A stretch of DNA of 64,000 nucleotides from Tolypeutes matacus (lineage: Eukaryota > Chordata > Mammalia > Cingulata > Chlamyphoridae), in the NCBI GenBank assembly GCA_026826555.1, contig JAKSZT010054335.1, positions 5,432,815 through 5,496,814 of the forward strand. Reading direction: 5' to 3'. How positions within the stretch are numbered: the stretch's first letter is position 1; every line of letters begins with the position of its first letter. Shown in pieces: positions 12,135 to 23,669 of this stretch. The notes under the pieces were generated by a model that saw only the letters and a list, made by a program, of their open reading frames with translations, was not told where the DNA came from and made no database searches. The translations under genes and the position numbers were made by a program.

Positions 12135-12757
12135 CTACAAATGAAAAATTAGCCAACTAACAAAAATGGAATATAGATGGCAGATTTAAGTATATCAACA
12201 GAAATTTATGTAATTGACAACTGTATTGTGGCTATGTTTCCCTATACTTGGGAAATCACACCAAAGTATTCAGGGATAATTATGTAACCTACGCTTAAAT
12301 GGTTCAAAAAAATTAATAAATATACAGAGAGAGAAGGGAGTGTTAATAAACCAAATGGGATAAAATGATGAAAATACATGAATCTGGATAAATGATAGAG
12401 GGGTGTTCTTTTTACTATTTTTATTTTTCAACTTTTTATAAATTTGAAATTATTTCCAAACCTAAGTCTAAAAAAGAGTTTGTGGACAAAGTCCAAGGTT
12501 TGAGTTTTGTGACAGCATTTGTCTATAACAACAGTTCTCAAACTTTTTGGTCTCAGGACTTCTTTGTCTCAAGACCTCTGCATACTCTTTTTTGTTGTTG
12601 TTGTTAGTTTGTGTTTCTTTACTTCTGTATACTCTTAACAATTATTGTGGACCCTTAAGAGTTTTTTTTATTTTTAATATGGGTTATATCTACTAATATT
12701 TACCACATTAGAAATTGAAACAGGGAAATCTTAAAGATATTTTTCATTAAAAATAAA

Positions 12758-12951
12758 TATTTTTTTTTTTTTTTTTTTTTAAGATTTTATTTATTTATTC
12801 ATTTATCCCCCCCCTGCTGCTTGTGCTCGCCGGGCCAGCCAACCACGCCGCGCGGGCGGGCCCGCCCCCACCAGGAGGCCCCGGGAACCGAACCCGGGGC
12901 CTCCCATATGGTAAACGGGAGCCCCACTGATTGAGCCACAGCCGCTTCCCA
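12758..12951 (-). mobile_element. young DAS-type SINE, subfamily B
   Basis: Full unit on the minus strand, including the palindromic T-arm ccccggg...cccgggg and a long poly(T)/ATTTATT tail on the plus strand. Confidence 0.88.
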
Positions 12952-13201
12952 ATAAATAAATAAACTCATTACACATCAAACATTTTAAAATAATTTACGT
13001 TTTCAAAAATGAACAAAAAATTAGTGAGATAGTATTAGTAGCACTTTCTTATATTTTTACAAATCTAATGCATGGCTTAATAGAGGACAGTTAGATTTTG
13101 CTACATACTTCTGCATTCAATCTTTTGTGACATCTCATGTCATGTGCCTCTGGAAAACCACCATACACTGACAGAATAGGAATGATAAAGAGCAAATTAC
13201 A

Positions 13202-13408
13202 GGGAAGCAGCTGTGGCTCAGTCAGTGGGGCTCCCGTTTGCCATATGGGAGGCCCCGGTTCGGTTCCGGGGCCTCCTGGTGGGGGCAGACCCGTCGGCGC
13301 GGCGTGGTTGGCTGACCCGGCGAGCGCGGGCAGTGGTGGGGGGGGATGAATGAATGAATAAATAAATAAATAAATGAATGAATGAATGAATGAATGAATG
13401 AATAAAAA
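13202..13408 (+). mobile_element. young DAS-type SINE, subfamily B
   Basis: Head gggaagcagctgtggctcag, B box region ggttcggttccgg, G run, then a long (ATGA/ATAA)n tail. The duplication aaagagcaaattaca ends at 13201 and recurs at about 13408-13422. Confidence 0.9.
13347..13403 (+). repeat. (AATG)n/(AATA)n microsatellite in SINE tail
   Basis: About 14 tetranucleotide units, aatgaatg and aataaata mixed, at the SINE 3' end; likely length-polymorphic. Confidence 0.85.
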
Positions 13409-13479
13409 AAGAGCAAATTACATCTTAGTTTTGACGCCCCAGGCCCCCTGAAAGTATCTCACACTTTGAAAACCATGAG

Positions 13480-15130
13480 TCTACATCAAGTCTCTTACTA
13501 TAATGTGGTATATTATGGTAACTATAATGTATTTAAAAACACCTTGCATAGATAATCTGATATAAGAGAGTGATATTAGTTTTTAAATTATACCTTAAGT
13601 AGAAAGAAACACTCTCCAGGGGTGATAGCACGTAATCAAAGGCTACAATCCAGAGGTGACTACTAAAAGTTCTTCAGTTATCTTTATCTCTAATCAACTA
13701 AGGCTTTGTAATTAGCAACCTGAACGTTGGAAGTGGGTTTGTATTGGTAAATTAGGGATGTTCATGCTATATGGGTTCAGCAGAAATATTCAAAGACACT
13801 CCATACCCTTGCATTAATACGACATATGAATTTGCAGAGTCTCATTCTTTGGAACGGAAGAGGCTGGGTCCACCAAAAAGGCTCTGGGTCTAGCCACTGA
13901 TTTTGGAAGATTCTGGCTGCCCCATACTGAAAAATTCAAGTAATTTTCAAGAGGCAGGGATGTTTCACCTAAGAAGTGGTTGTAGCACTGAAAAGGAAGA
14001 ACTAAGACTGCATCAAACTTACAAAGCTGGTTGTATGAGTGTGCACACGCTTGCTAATAAAGGTCCACGTGTGGAATAATGTGGCCTTGTTCACACCATA
14101 CTCTTGCAGCAAGGTTGTGACAGAGGCAATCAATAGCCCTCAATTACCTTATTAGTGACTCCCTGATATCTACTAAAAAGAACCTAATGGTTGTTCCTAA
14201 CTAAACTGGTTTAGATTAATTTGCGATCTAAACCTGGTTCCTTGGGCTCCAATGCTCCGTTTCTTGATATAGGGATCTGAATGATAAGGCAAAGGAAAGG
14301 CAAGTTCTTGAGACCCCAAAGGCGGTTAAAAAAAAAAAAAAAATTCCTATTTCACTTCTACCCTGGGAGGGTCTTAATTTAACCAATGACTAACAACCCT
14401 GGAGAACTAATATTTAACCAGACAAGAGTGGGCCTGCTGGTTAGCAAAATGAAGATACCAATGAGGATTTCATATCTGTATTTCCAAACTGTTATCACAT
14501 TTCATCCCAAAAATGGATGTGTTAGGAAAAAATGAATTTATTTATTGAAACAATGAAAGGATCAACTAATTTCTACAGTTAACATCTTTAATGTTCCTAG
14601 TTTAGCAAGCAAGAAAGGGGGACTCTACAGATCAGAGAGGATGGGAAGGAAATCCTGTTTGTTTCTTTTCCCCCATTCCCGCAGGCAGTGGCAGTAGCAG
14701 TGAGAGCACTGATGACTGGGCAAGCACCTAAAACTCCAAGGGAGGGAAACTGTTCTTTCTGACTAGAGAAGCCACATGGTCCCAAGAGCACCGGGAAGAA
14801 TCCCTGCTGTTTCACTCTTTCAATCATTTTGCTGCTTGGCCCTAGAGGCAGACACAGTCCTGGGAAATACGCAGCAGAGCAAGGAAACTAGACCCCTTGC
14901 TTTTTAGCCAGAGGATCAGGAAGGGGGCCGGGGGGAGGTCCCTGAGAGCTAGAAAGTGCTGGGGAGATCGTAGAGAAAAGGGAACTAAAGAAAACATTAT
15001 TAATCAACTCCTAGGCTCACCCCTGAGCTATATATGAGTGGCTCTGACCCTAAAAAGCATACTAGAGGGTAAACCACCACCCAGATCCTATGCTGGGTAC
15101 TAGATGACACAAATGTGGGACAGATCTGAA
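13480..15130. other. unannotated intron sequence
   Basis: No coding exon, RNA gene or recent repeat recognised. The minus-strand open frame at 14597-14827 shows no familiar domain. Confidence 0.5.
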
Positions 15131-16471
15131 TAGTAATACAAAGACTTTGAAGACTAAACTAGCATTGAAATCACAGCCCACAGAAGTAGAAACTTGCAGA
15201 CTGACTCCAACCAGGTTGATTGTCTGTTAAAACATCATCATCAACAACAACAACAAAAATCAACATTCTCCACAGCAAGTAACCTAGACCAAGGGTCACA
15301 TAACATAATATTCAAAATGTCTAGGATACAATCCAAAATTACTTGACATATAAAGGACCATAAAAATCTCAACATCTCATAGGGAAGAACAAAGTCAATA
15401 ACCCCAAGATGACAAAGATGTTAGAATTATCAAAGACTTTAAAGCAGCTATTATAACCACACTCCACTAAGTAATGTCAAACAGTCTTGAAATTAATGGG
15501 AAGAGAAAAAGCCTCAATAACCAAATGGAAATTTTTAAAGTGAAAATTATAATAATCAAAATTTTAAAATTCATTAGATGGACTCAATAACAGAAAGGAG
15601 ATGGCCAATTAATAGAAATTATTCTATCAGAAAACAGAAAGAAAAAAGATTGAGAAGTTAACAATGCCTAAGGGACTTGTGGGACAATAGCAAAAGGTCT
15701 ACTATTGGTGTCAATGAAATCCTGGAAGGAGAGGAAAAAGTGTTGTACAGAAAACATATTTGAAGAAAGGATGCTGAAAACATCCTAAATTTCGCAAAAG
15801 ACATAGACTTTACAGATTTAAGAACAGCAAACTGCAAAAAGAACAAACACAATGAAATTCACTCTCAGACATACCACAATCAAACTGCTGAAAACTAAAG
15901 ATAAAACAAAAATCTTGTAAGCAGCCAGAAACCATAAAGACCAGAAGGCAGTAGCACATTTTTCAAGTGCTGAAAGAAAATAACTGTCAACCCAGAATTC
16001 TATATCTAGCAAAAATATCCTTCAAGAATGAAGGCAAATACAAATTCTTTCTCAGATGAAAGAAAACTAAGAGAATTCACTGCCAGAAGACCTGCTCTAA
16101 AAAAAAAAAAAAAAACGTTAAAGGAAATTCTTCAGACGGAAAGGAAATGATACCAGAGAAAACTTGGAATTTCAGGAATAAACAAACAGCAACAGAAATT
16201 GTAAACATCTCACTAAATATAATAGACTCTGGCCTCTTAAACTCTTTAATGTATGCATTACATTTGAAAGCAATAGTTTTCCAAGTTTACAGATGCAATA
16301 TACATGATAAATACAAGAGGTTGGGGGGTAAAGGGATGTATATAGTGGGAAAGCTTCTACATTTTACTTAAAGTGATAAAATATTAATTCTAAGTACACT
16401 GCAAAAAGTTAAGTTTATATATTGTAATCCCTAGAGCAAATACAGAGATAGCAACAAAAACTTTTCAGTAA

Positions 16472-16570
16472 AGGAGAACGGATGTAGCTCAGTGGTTGAG
16501 AGCCTGCTTCTCATGTACAAAGTCCTGGGTTCAATCCCTGGTACCTCCTTAAAAAGGAAAAAAAAATAAT
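16472..16570 (+). mobile_element. DAS-type SINE monomer
   Basis: Head gagaacggatgtagctcagt, B box gggttcaatccc, tail with AAT repeats. Confidence 0.85.
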
Positions 16571-16682
16571 AATAATAACCAAAGAATTTATTTAATTCAA
16601 ACATAAAAAAACAGGAAACAAAGAGAAAACAAATAAAAGATAAATTGTAAATGGTCTAAATATACCAATTAAAAGACAGAGA

Positions 16683-16775
16683 TTGAGGAGCAGGTGTAGC
16701 TCAGTGGTTGAGTGCCTGCGTCCCATGTATGAGGTCCTGGGTTCAATTCCCGGTACCTCCTTGGAAAAAAAAAAA
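16683..16775 (+). mobile_element. DAS-type SINE monomer
   Basis: Head gaggagcaggtgtagctcag, B box gggttcaattccc, poly(A) tail. Confidence 0.85.
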
Positions 16776-17299
16776 GTTTGTCAGAATGGATTAAAAACAA
16801 GACCCAACTATTTGCTATCTATAAGAAATCCATTTTAAATATAATGATATAGATAGGTTAAAATTAAAAGAATGGAACAAAGATATACCAAGCAAATACT
16901 TTAAGAAATTATAAAAAGCAAAATAAAACCAAAGCAATCAGAAGAAAGGAAATAATAAAGAACAGAAATCAATGAAATTAAAAATAGAAAAAGGGGGAAA
17001 ATCAATGAAATCAAAACCTAGTTCTTTGAAAGGATCATAAAATTGATAAAACTCTACCAAGAAAAAATTGCCAGTATCAGTAATAAAAGAGAAGGTATCA
17101 CTACAGACCCAACAGATAAGAAAGGGACAATAAGGCACTATTACAACAACTTTAGGCTCAAAAATTTGACAACTTCAATGAAATAGACCAATTTTGTAAA
17201 ATCTACTACTAAAACTGACCCAAGGAGAAAGAGACAACATGAATAGTCCTATATCTATTAAAGAAATAAAATTCATGATTTAAAACCTTTTGGAAAAAA

Positions 17300-18240
17300 T
17301 TCATTAAGGAACAGTAATGGAATTATTAGAGGAACCATCTAATTAGAGTTACAGAGAAAAACTCACATACAATTTAAAGACTTTTCTTCTTTTAACATAT
17401 AAATTCATTTGGTGGCTGTATAATTCAAAAGTTTAAATTTAACTTGTTTGCTATAAAATATACAAATTCCCAGTGATAGTAATGGAAAAGAACACATGCT
17501 GTTTCAGCTCAATTTTTATCAATACTTCTTGATCTCTCATTAATGTGGATAGTGTGAACAATCTTAAGTGATTTTTGCTCATCAAAGTAAATCAAAGAGA
17601 TTACTTTGATTTACATCAAGTGAATTATTAACTATAGAAGAAGTCAAGAGTATTACTTGAATAAGTACTCAGTAAATATATGGCATATATACTAATGGTT
17701 AAATAATACAAAGCAGGACGCCTCCCTTCTTACAACTGAATTGATCCTTAAAAGTTCTGTAAAAATCATTTACTTTTTAGACCATAAATTGAAAAGTGCA
17801 AGAGGTATTATTTATGAGACTGAGCCATTTGAAATTGCCAATTATTAACTGGCTTCAAACTAACATAAGCATTCATTGTGTTATATATAATTCATCACTC
17901 TCAAAAGTGCTAATGAGTTCTACAAGAATTGGTAATAAAATGAATTGCCTTGGATGTAGGGGATCAAAGTTCACTCATCATTTACCAAGCATATTCTGGA
18001 GACTATTCACAATAAAGGTTATCTGCAAATCTAGGATCTTAACATGTACCAAGAAAGAAGTTCTTAAGAAGACCTCGGAACCTTTGTTCATTTTACTGCT
18101 TTTTAGGGGTCTGTTATTTTTAATTAAAACAAGCAAACAAACAAAACACCACAAGCTCCCTTATCTGAAGCAGAGAGTCACTAAAGAATAAGGATTAAAA
18201 TCCACCAAGGCTCTAATCATTAAAAAGAGAACTGAACACT
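17300..18240. other. unannotated intron sequence
   Basis: AT-rich with no recognised feature. The open frame at 17796-18191 is not similar to any protein I know. Confidence 0.5.
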
Positions 18241-18244
18241 ACAG

Positions 18245-18670
18245 AACACAACAAAATTTCTAAGATACATCATTCCTCTGCTCGAAACCCTTCTATAAAG
18301 GTCTTCCTAGCTCACTAAGTCAAAGTCCTTAATATGGCCTACAAACCATTTCCCATTAGTCTTTTCCTGTCCTTACTTCAGCCTCCCTGGCCTCCTTGCT
18401 CTTCCTCAAACATGCCAAACACAGTGCCTCCTCAGGGCCTTTGTATTAACTGTACCCACTACCAGCAACGCTCTTCTCAAAGATATCCACAAGGCTCCTC
18501 TTCTTCTTCAGATGTTTGCTTAAAAGTCAACTTCTCAAGGTGGCTTTCCGTGATCAACCTCCTACAAGCCACTATATGTATTTTTATCCGTCTTGCTCCA
18601 GTACAGTATACTCTACAAGGAGACGCCTCTGACTTATTCATTGCTGTAAATCCGGAGCCTAGAAAAGTAG
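18245..18670 (+). mobile_element. ancient LINE-2 3' fragment
   Basis: Typical diverged L2 3' end phrases (ctgctcgaaacccttctata, cctcctcagggcctttgta, attgctgtaaatccggagcc). Confidence 0.7.
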
Positions 18671-19159
18671 CAGGCTCTCAAGAAGAATGTGCTGAACAAG
18701 ATGCTGTACAAAGACGGTATATATGTCTCCATTTAAAACTTCTGTCACAAAAAAACAAAAAAGTTAAGAAAAGGCTGGAACCCTACACATTCTGCTACTT
18801 AGAAATAAGACGACTACCCTGTAGAAGAAATTTTATTTTCAACAGAATATACTGATGAATGGATGGATGATCTAACGTTAAATGTACGCATGCTACAATT
18901 CTGTTCGTACAGAATGCTCTGGTTTATCACACAGGACATTTGCTAAGCCATTTTCCCACGAACCAAGGAATTCTGGCTAAAGATTCTTTTAAGGTATACT
19001 AGAGGCGGGGTTACCGTGTTCATGACATAAGGATTAAGGAACCCAGAATATACGAGTCCAAACCCCAAAGTTCAGAACAAGATAAGAGAAACTGGAGTCA
19101 GGAGCGTTTGCCTCCCAGAGTGGCTGTGAGAGAACATGCCCTAAAATCACTCTCACAGT

Positions 19160-20300
19160 CAGCACTAAGACGACAGGGAATCAGGACCCGGCCCGGGGGC
19201 GCTGGGGGGCGTGGGGTTCCGGAGGACCAGGCCGGGACTCTGAGCAGTGTTGGTGCTGTCTCCGGGCCACCGGAGAGAAGGAAAAGTTGGTTGCGCCCAC
19301 CCGCTCCCTAAAGGGTCTGGGGGAGGGCCGGCGAGGGCAGACGCCTGACCTTTCCCCAGCAAGCCCAGGCCCCAGGACGCTGCCCTAGCTCCGGCTCACC
19401 CGGCTCCCGGTTGATCTCGATGTCGAAGTGGCACTGGGGCCGGTCCTGCGCCCCCATCGCGACCGAGGCGGCGGCAAGAGCTGGGAGAGAGGAGGAGGGG
19501 AGCGGTCAGGGCGGGGGCGGCGGCGCAGCCCGTGCCACGACCGCCTCGCGCCGGCCCGGCGCCAGGGCGCGGGAGGCCGAGACGCGGCCCCCTCCCGCCG
19601 CGGGCCCCGCAGGCCCCGCGCGGCGCGCACGCATGCGGGCGAGCTCTTCACCTGGCTGGCCTCCAGCCTAGCGGCTCCCGGAGAGCGGAGGAGAAGGCGC
19701 CGCGGCCGCCGCGGCCAGAGCCCAACGCCGCTAACGGACCGCCACCTCCTCCCCCGGCCCGGCCTCCCAGTGCCACGCCAAACCCCGCGAGAGTCGAAGC
19801 AAATCCCGCGAGAGCAGGGTCTCGTAGTGGGTGGTTAACCGAAGGTGGCCGCAGCGGGGCGTGCGCGCGTGGGCGTGCCCGGCAGCCTCGAGGCTCCTCC
19901 GGCCTGGCGCTCCCTTACGCGGGCGGGTCCTTTTTGCCCCGCCCCTTTCCGCGGGTCGCGCGCAGCCCGGCTGGCGCCTGCGCCCTGCACGCGACCCGGT
20001 CCCCTCAGGAGCTGGGCACCGCCGGTATCGCGAGGCGTCCCTGCTCTCGAGAGCTGCGTGCGGGCTGCGCGCCGGCAGGCGCTGGGTTTACGAGGCTGAC
20101 GAGACCGTGGGGCCTGCTTGCTTTTTCGTGGGGAGAAAGTGACGAGCAGCCTCCGGTTGGTCGGCCGTTTGCCGCGCTTCGAAGGCGGCGCTGTGTCCGG
20201 GCTGAGGCGCCCTTTCCGGGCTCGCGCGGGCGCGGCCGCCCCGGGGTGGCCCTGGCGCCCCGACGGCCCCTCGGGAAGAGCCCACGGCCTTGGGCGCTTC
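19160..20300 (-). promoter_or_regulatory. NKTR: CpG island and promoter region of NKTR
   Basis: Very GC-rich sequence with frequent CG dinucleotides in an otherwise AT-rich setting. It covers the first coding exon and its upstream region. It contains a GC box (ccccgcccc near 19937), a direct repeat of cgcgagag (about 19784 and 19808) and NRF1-like GCGCACGCATGCGG near 19625. There are two candidate donors for a 5' non-coding exon on the minus strand: gtgaag at about 19651 and gtaagg at about 19917. I see no TATA box. Confidence 0.85.
19400..19457 (-). CDS. NKTR: NK-tumor recognition protein (cyclophilin domain), first coding exon only
   Basis: The minus-strand ATG at 19457 opens MGAQDRPQCHFDIEINREP and stops one base into a Val codon before gtgagc at 19399. 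This is the N terminus of the cyclophilin-type peptidyl-prolyl isomerase domain of NKTR, a large (about 1,460 residues in human) nuclear protein with a long RS-rich tail. A convincing acceptor (cctcctcctctctcccag, AG at 19482-19481) lies 23 nt upstream of the ATG, so a non-coding exon 1 is expected a few hundred bases further upstream inside the CpG island. The rest of the gene should lie to the left. I did not find the next exon (expected to start VGRIMFQLF) in 1-19.4 kb. The identity rests on 19 residues plus synteny with SS18L2. Confidence 0.88.
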
Positions 20301-20975
20301 GTCTTAGTGTTGACTGTGAGAGTGATTGTGAATATTTGCTCAGTGGGAGTCTTGTCTTTTTCATTAATTGACAGTGTCCTCCTGCAAAACGGGTTTTTTG
20401 TGGGGTTTTTTTTTTTAAGTCATTTTATCACTTTTTTCTTTTATGCTTTGTGCTCTTTCTTTTATGGTTTGTGCTTTTTCTTTGCTAAGAAATCTCTGCC
20501 CACCCCAAGCCTGTGAAGGTTTTCTATGTTTTCCTCTCACAGTGTTACAGCTTAACCTTTTACGTGTAGCTCCGTGGTCCATTAGAATTAGTTTTGAGTG
20601 TGGTGTGAGGTCGGGCTGAGGTTCTTCTTTTCTCCTTGAGGGATTGTACAATAGTTCCATCACTATCTGTTGAAAGGCTATCTTTTCTGCATGGAATTTC
20701 CTTGGTTTTGTGACCACATATGTGTGGCTTTCCTTCTGGACTCTATTCTGTTCCATTGAGCTCTATGTCTATCTTTATGCCAGTGCCATGCTCTGTATTA
20801 TTGTAGCTTTACAGAACCTCAAAATCAGGTTCCCTGAGTTTCCAAAGGTTTCCACACCTGTGTAAAGTGCAGTCAGACCTTTGGCGATTCGACAGCATCA
20901 TAGAAGTGCTATTCCTGCCAGAGCTTCACAAGTCTGCCTCTCCGTATTCTATCCAGGGCCAGTTCCCTAGATTTT

Positions 20976-21210
20976 TTTTTTTTTTTTTTTTTTAAGATTT
21001 TTTATCCCCTGCTTGCTGCTTGTGCTCTCTGTGTCTATTTGCTGCGCACTTTTCTGTGTCTGCTTGTCTCCCTTTGTTTCATCATCTTGCTGTGTCAGCT
21101 CACCGCGCCACGCAGGCTGGCTTGCCTTCACCAGGAGGCCCCGGGAATGGAACCCGGTACCTCCCATATGGCAAACGGGAGCCCAAACAATTGAGCCACA
21201 GCCGCCTCCC
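20976..21210 (-). mobile_element. DAS-type SINE, longer-bodied form
   Basis: Minus-strand head gggaggcggctgtggctcaa. The body retains about 60 extra bases (tctgtgtctatttgctgcgc ... catcatcttgct on the plus strand) that subfamilies A and B lack. Target copies gttccctagattttt occur before it (20962) and after it (21212). Confidence 0.88.
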
Positions 21211-21225
21211 TGTTCCCTAGATTTT

Positions 21226-21413
21226 TTTTTTTTTTTTTTTTTAAGATTTTATTTATTTATTCATTTATCCCCCCCTTGCTGCTTGTGCTCGCTGGGTCAG
21301 CTAACCACGCCGTGCGGGCGGGCCTGCCTTCACCAGGAGGCCCCGGGAACCGAACCCGGGGCCTCCCATATGGTAAACGGGAGCCCTACTGATTGAGCCA
21401 CAGCCGCTTCCCT
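21226..21413 (-). mobile_element. young DAS-type SINE, subfamily A, at the same target site
   Basis: It begins right after the second gttccctagattttt and ends before the third (21414). It is a full unit with intact T-arm palindrome. Confidence 0.9.
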
Positions 21414-21639
21414 GTTCCCTAGATTTTTAACCAGTGCTGATTTCGCTTACAGTGTCACAGCTAACCATTTATAGGTGTTTTAAAAATAAAGTGCACATGC
21501 TTATCTGGAGATGAAATGAGTTGGAAAAGGTACCCTTTGTACAAAGAGGTGAAATGAAAGGAGGGCAGAACACTGCCCACCTTTGTAATTACTGTGCTTT
21601 GGGAAGATGCCTTCAATGTAACTAGACATTAAGAGCTCA

Positions 21640-21695
21640 GGAATGCAGGGCAGGGGGAGGAATAAATAAATCTTTAGGAAAAAAAAAAAAAAAGC
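21640..21695 (+). repeat. A-rich SINE-tail remnant
   Basis: gaataaataaatctttagg followed by poly(A), the tail signature of the dimeric SINEs without a recognisable head. Confidence 0.4.
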
Positions 21696-21774
21696 TCAGA
21701 GATGAAATAACTTATTTTTGGGTCTAAAGTACTTTAAAGCTCCTGGAATTCAGTCTTATCCTCACACTCCAATA

Positions 21775-21925
21775 CAGTCTCCTATCCAGATCCTGCCACT
21801 GGTTATGTGACCTGGGGCACATCATTTTGATCTCTCTGGAATTCAGATTCCTCCTCTGTGAAATAAGGATGAATTACCTTCTATCTAATGGCCCTTTCTA
21901 CTCAAGGATTCTTTTAGTCTGTCCT
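21775..21925 (+). mobile_element. MIR
   Basis: MIR core text: gttatgtgacctggggcaca, tctggaattcagattcctcc, tctgtgaaataaggatgaat. Confidence 0.75.
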
Positions 21926-22479
21926 GTGAGTTGAAATTATATTTCATATAATTTGAATAAAATGTGTTATTTGGTCTGTGGTTAAGGTGAAGATATTGCT
22001 GGGACAAGGCAGGCCTAGAGCTACAATCCACCAAGAGGACCACTCTGCCATCCCCAAGAGTGATAGGAAATTGGTATCCAAAGAGTTACATGCTCAGGCT
22101 TAATTTGGCTATGGTTGCCATGAAGGAGAAATCTTGGCAGTAAGAATTTCCAGGTAATAATTCTAGGTGTTGAGCCTTTGGGAGTGGGATTATAGCCAGC
22201 AGTTGGGACTTCAGGGATAAGACTGGGAAAACTAATCAGGAAGGTTAGTGGAGAAACTTAGATGAAATAGATAATTTTCTAGAAAACAGAAATCACCAAA
22301 ATTGACTCAAAAAATAATACAAGGCCTGAATAAACTAACCATTGAAGAAACTGAATTAGTGATTTCAAATTTCCTCCAAACAACTATGAATGACATTTTG
22401 AGGCAACCAAATGGGAAATTTGATTATGACCTGGATATTAAATGAAACCAAGGAATATGTTTGATTTTTTCTTTAAGAC

Positions 22480-22842
22480 TGATTTGTATTTTCTTTCTTC
22501 CCCTAGCCCCCCTCATTGTTTATGCTGTCTGCTCTGTGTCTGTTCATAGTGTGCTGTGTCTGCTCATCTTCTTTTCAGGAGGCACCAGGAACTGAATCTG
22601 GGAGCTTCCATGTGGGAGGGAGGCACCCAATCGCTTGAGCCACCTCTGCTCCCTGCTTGTTGTGCCTCTTGCATTTCCTCATTGTATCTCCTTATTGCAT
22701 CATCTTGTTGCATCAGCTTGCCACGCCACCCTGTCGCATCAGCTTGCAATCTTGCTCGTCTTCTTTAGGAGACACCGGGAACCAAACCTGGGACCTCCCA
22801 TGTGGTAGGTGCCCAACTGCTTGAGCTACATCCGCTTCCCTG
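22480..22842 (-). mobile_element. dimeric DAS-type SINE
   Basis: Two minus-strand tRNA-like heads (cgcttgagccacctctgctc near 22640 and gcttgagctacatccgcttc near 22830), each with a B box complement, separated by repetitive cttgttgcatcagcttgcca sequence. Confidence 0.8.
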
Positions 22843-23239
22843 TTTGATTTTGTTAGATGTGATAATGACATTTTGGTTATGCAAGAAAATGAGCTTGTGT
22901 TTTTAGAAATGCCTACTGTACTTTATAATTTAAAAAAAAAAAAAAAGGAAAGAAATTTACAAATGTATATTGAATGAAACCAACTTGACAAAATCTTGAT
23001 AATTGTTGAATCTAAGTGACAGGTATTTGGGGACTTATCAAGTTGTGTTTTCTTCTTTTGTATATGTTTGAAATAAAATAGTAACATAATAAGAACATTC
23101 AGAACAAACGTAATCTTCCTCTCCAAAAGTCATAAGGTACAAATTGTTTTGCAGGCAAATTATTAGCAGACCTTCAAGGAATAATAATCCCTCTCTCAAA
23201 ATATTTCAGAAAAAAAAAAGAGAACGATTTCTAACTTAT

Positions 23240-23665
23240 TTTTATGTACTTTTTTTCTTTTTTTCCTCTCTCCACCCCCTCATTGTTTTACACTTGCTGT
23301 GTCTGTTCGTCTTGTTTCTTTAGGAGGCACCAGGAACCAAACCCAGGACCTCCGATGTGGGAGGGAGGTGCCCAATCACTTAAGCCACCTCTGTTCCCTG
23401 CTTTTGTTGTTTCTTATGTTTTTCCTCATGTCTCTTGTTGTGTCATCTCGCTGCACCAGCTTGTTTCCTGCTCATCCTCTTTAGGAGGCACCAGGAATCT
23501 CTGCTCCCTTTGTTGTGTCTCTCATTATGTTTTCCTTCTTGTGTCTCTTGTTGCATCATCTTGTGTCAGCTTGCTTCGCCTGCCCGTTGCGCCAGCGTGC
23601 TGTCCTCTTTAGGAGGCACCAGGAACCAAACCACAGACCTCCCACATGGTAGGCAGGAGCCTACA
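23240..23665 (-). mobile_element. trimeric DAS-type SINE array
   Basis: Three aggaggcaccaggaa motifs (near 23322, 23484 and 23610) mark three minus-strand units in one block. The middle unit is truncated inside its tRNA-like part. Linkers share ctcttgttgcatcatctt-like text. Confidence 0.75.
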
Positions 23666-23669
23666 GATA

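Larger units (their letters stand above)
12532..13478 (+). mobile_element. old hAT-type DNA transposon fossil, split by two SINEs
   Basis: Left end cagttctcaaactttttgg and right end (plus strand) cacactttgaaaaccatgag are diverged inverted ends. The internal sequence is AT-rich and resembles mammalian hAT fossils. The SINEs at 12758-12951 and 13202-13408 interrupt it. Confidence 0.55.
15140..17300 (+). mobile_element. old LINE-1, sense to window, internal portion
   Basis: Degenerate L1 text. The ORF1 region is near 15960-16150 (cagaattctatatctagcaa and gaccagaaggcagtagc). ORF2 polymerase-like sequence runs to about 17290. Frames are closed. Two DAS SINEs (16472-16560, 16683-16775) interrupt it. 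Confidence 0.7.

Noticed and set aside
13347..13403. tandem array that might suggest a CRISPR or satellite
   Set aside because: It is a 4-bp microsatellite in a SINE tail. No spaced repeats of CRISPR type occur in the window.
16472..16775. possible tRNA genes (cloverleaf-like A and B boxes)
   Set aside because: All such sequences here are SINE heads with poly(A) tails and target duplications. The acceptor stems do not pair properly, and many copies share the same changes.
18334..18855. 173-codon open frame in NKTR intron 1
   Set aside because: It falls in an L2 3' fragment and has no recognisable domain.
1..19380. NKTR coding exon 2 (expected to begin VGRIMFQLF on the minus strand)
   Set aside because: No matching frame with acceptor and donor was seen, so it probably lies beyond the left edge.
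19532..20371. 279-codon plus-strand open frame
   Set aside because: It lies entirely in the GC-rich NKTR CpG island, where stop codons are rare by composition. The product is Arg/Ala/Pro-rich low-complexity sequence, and real exon evidence is on the opposite strand.
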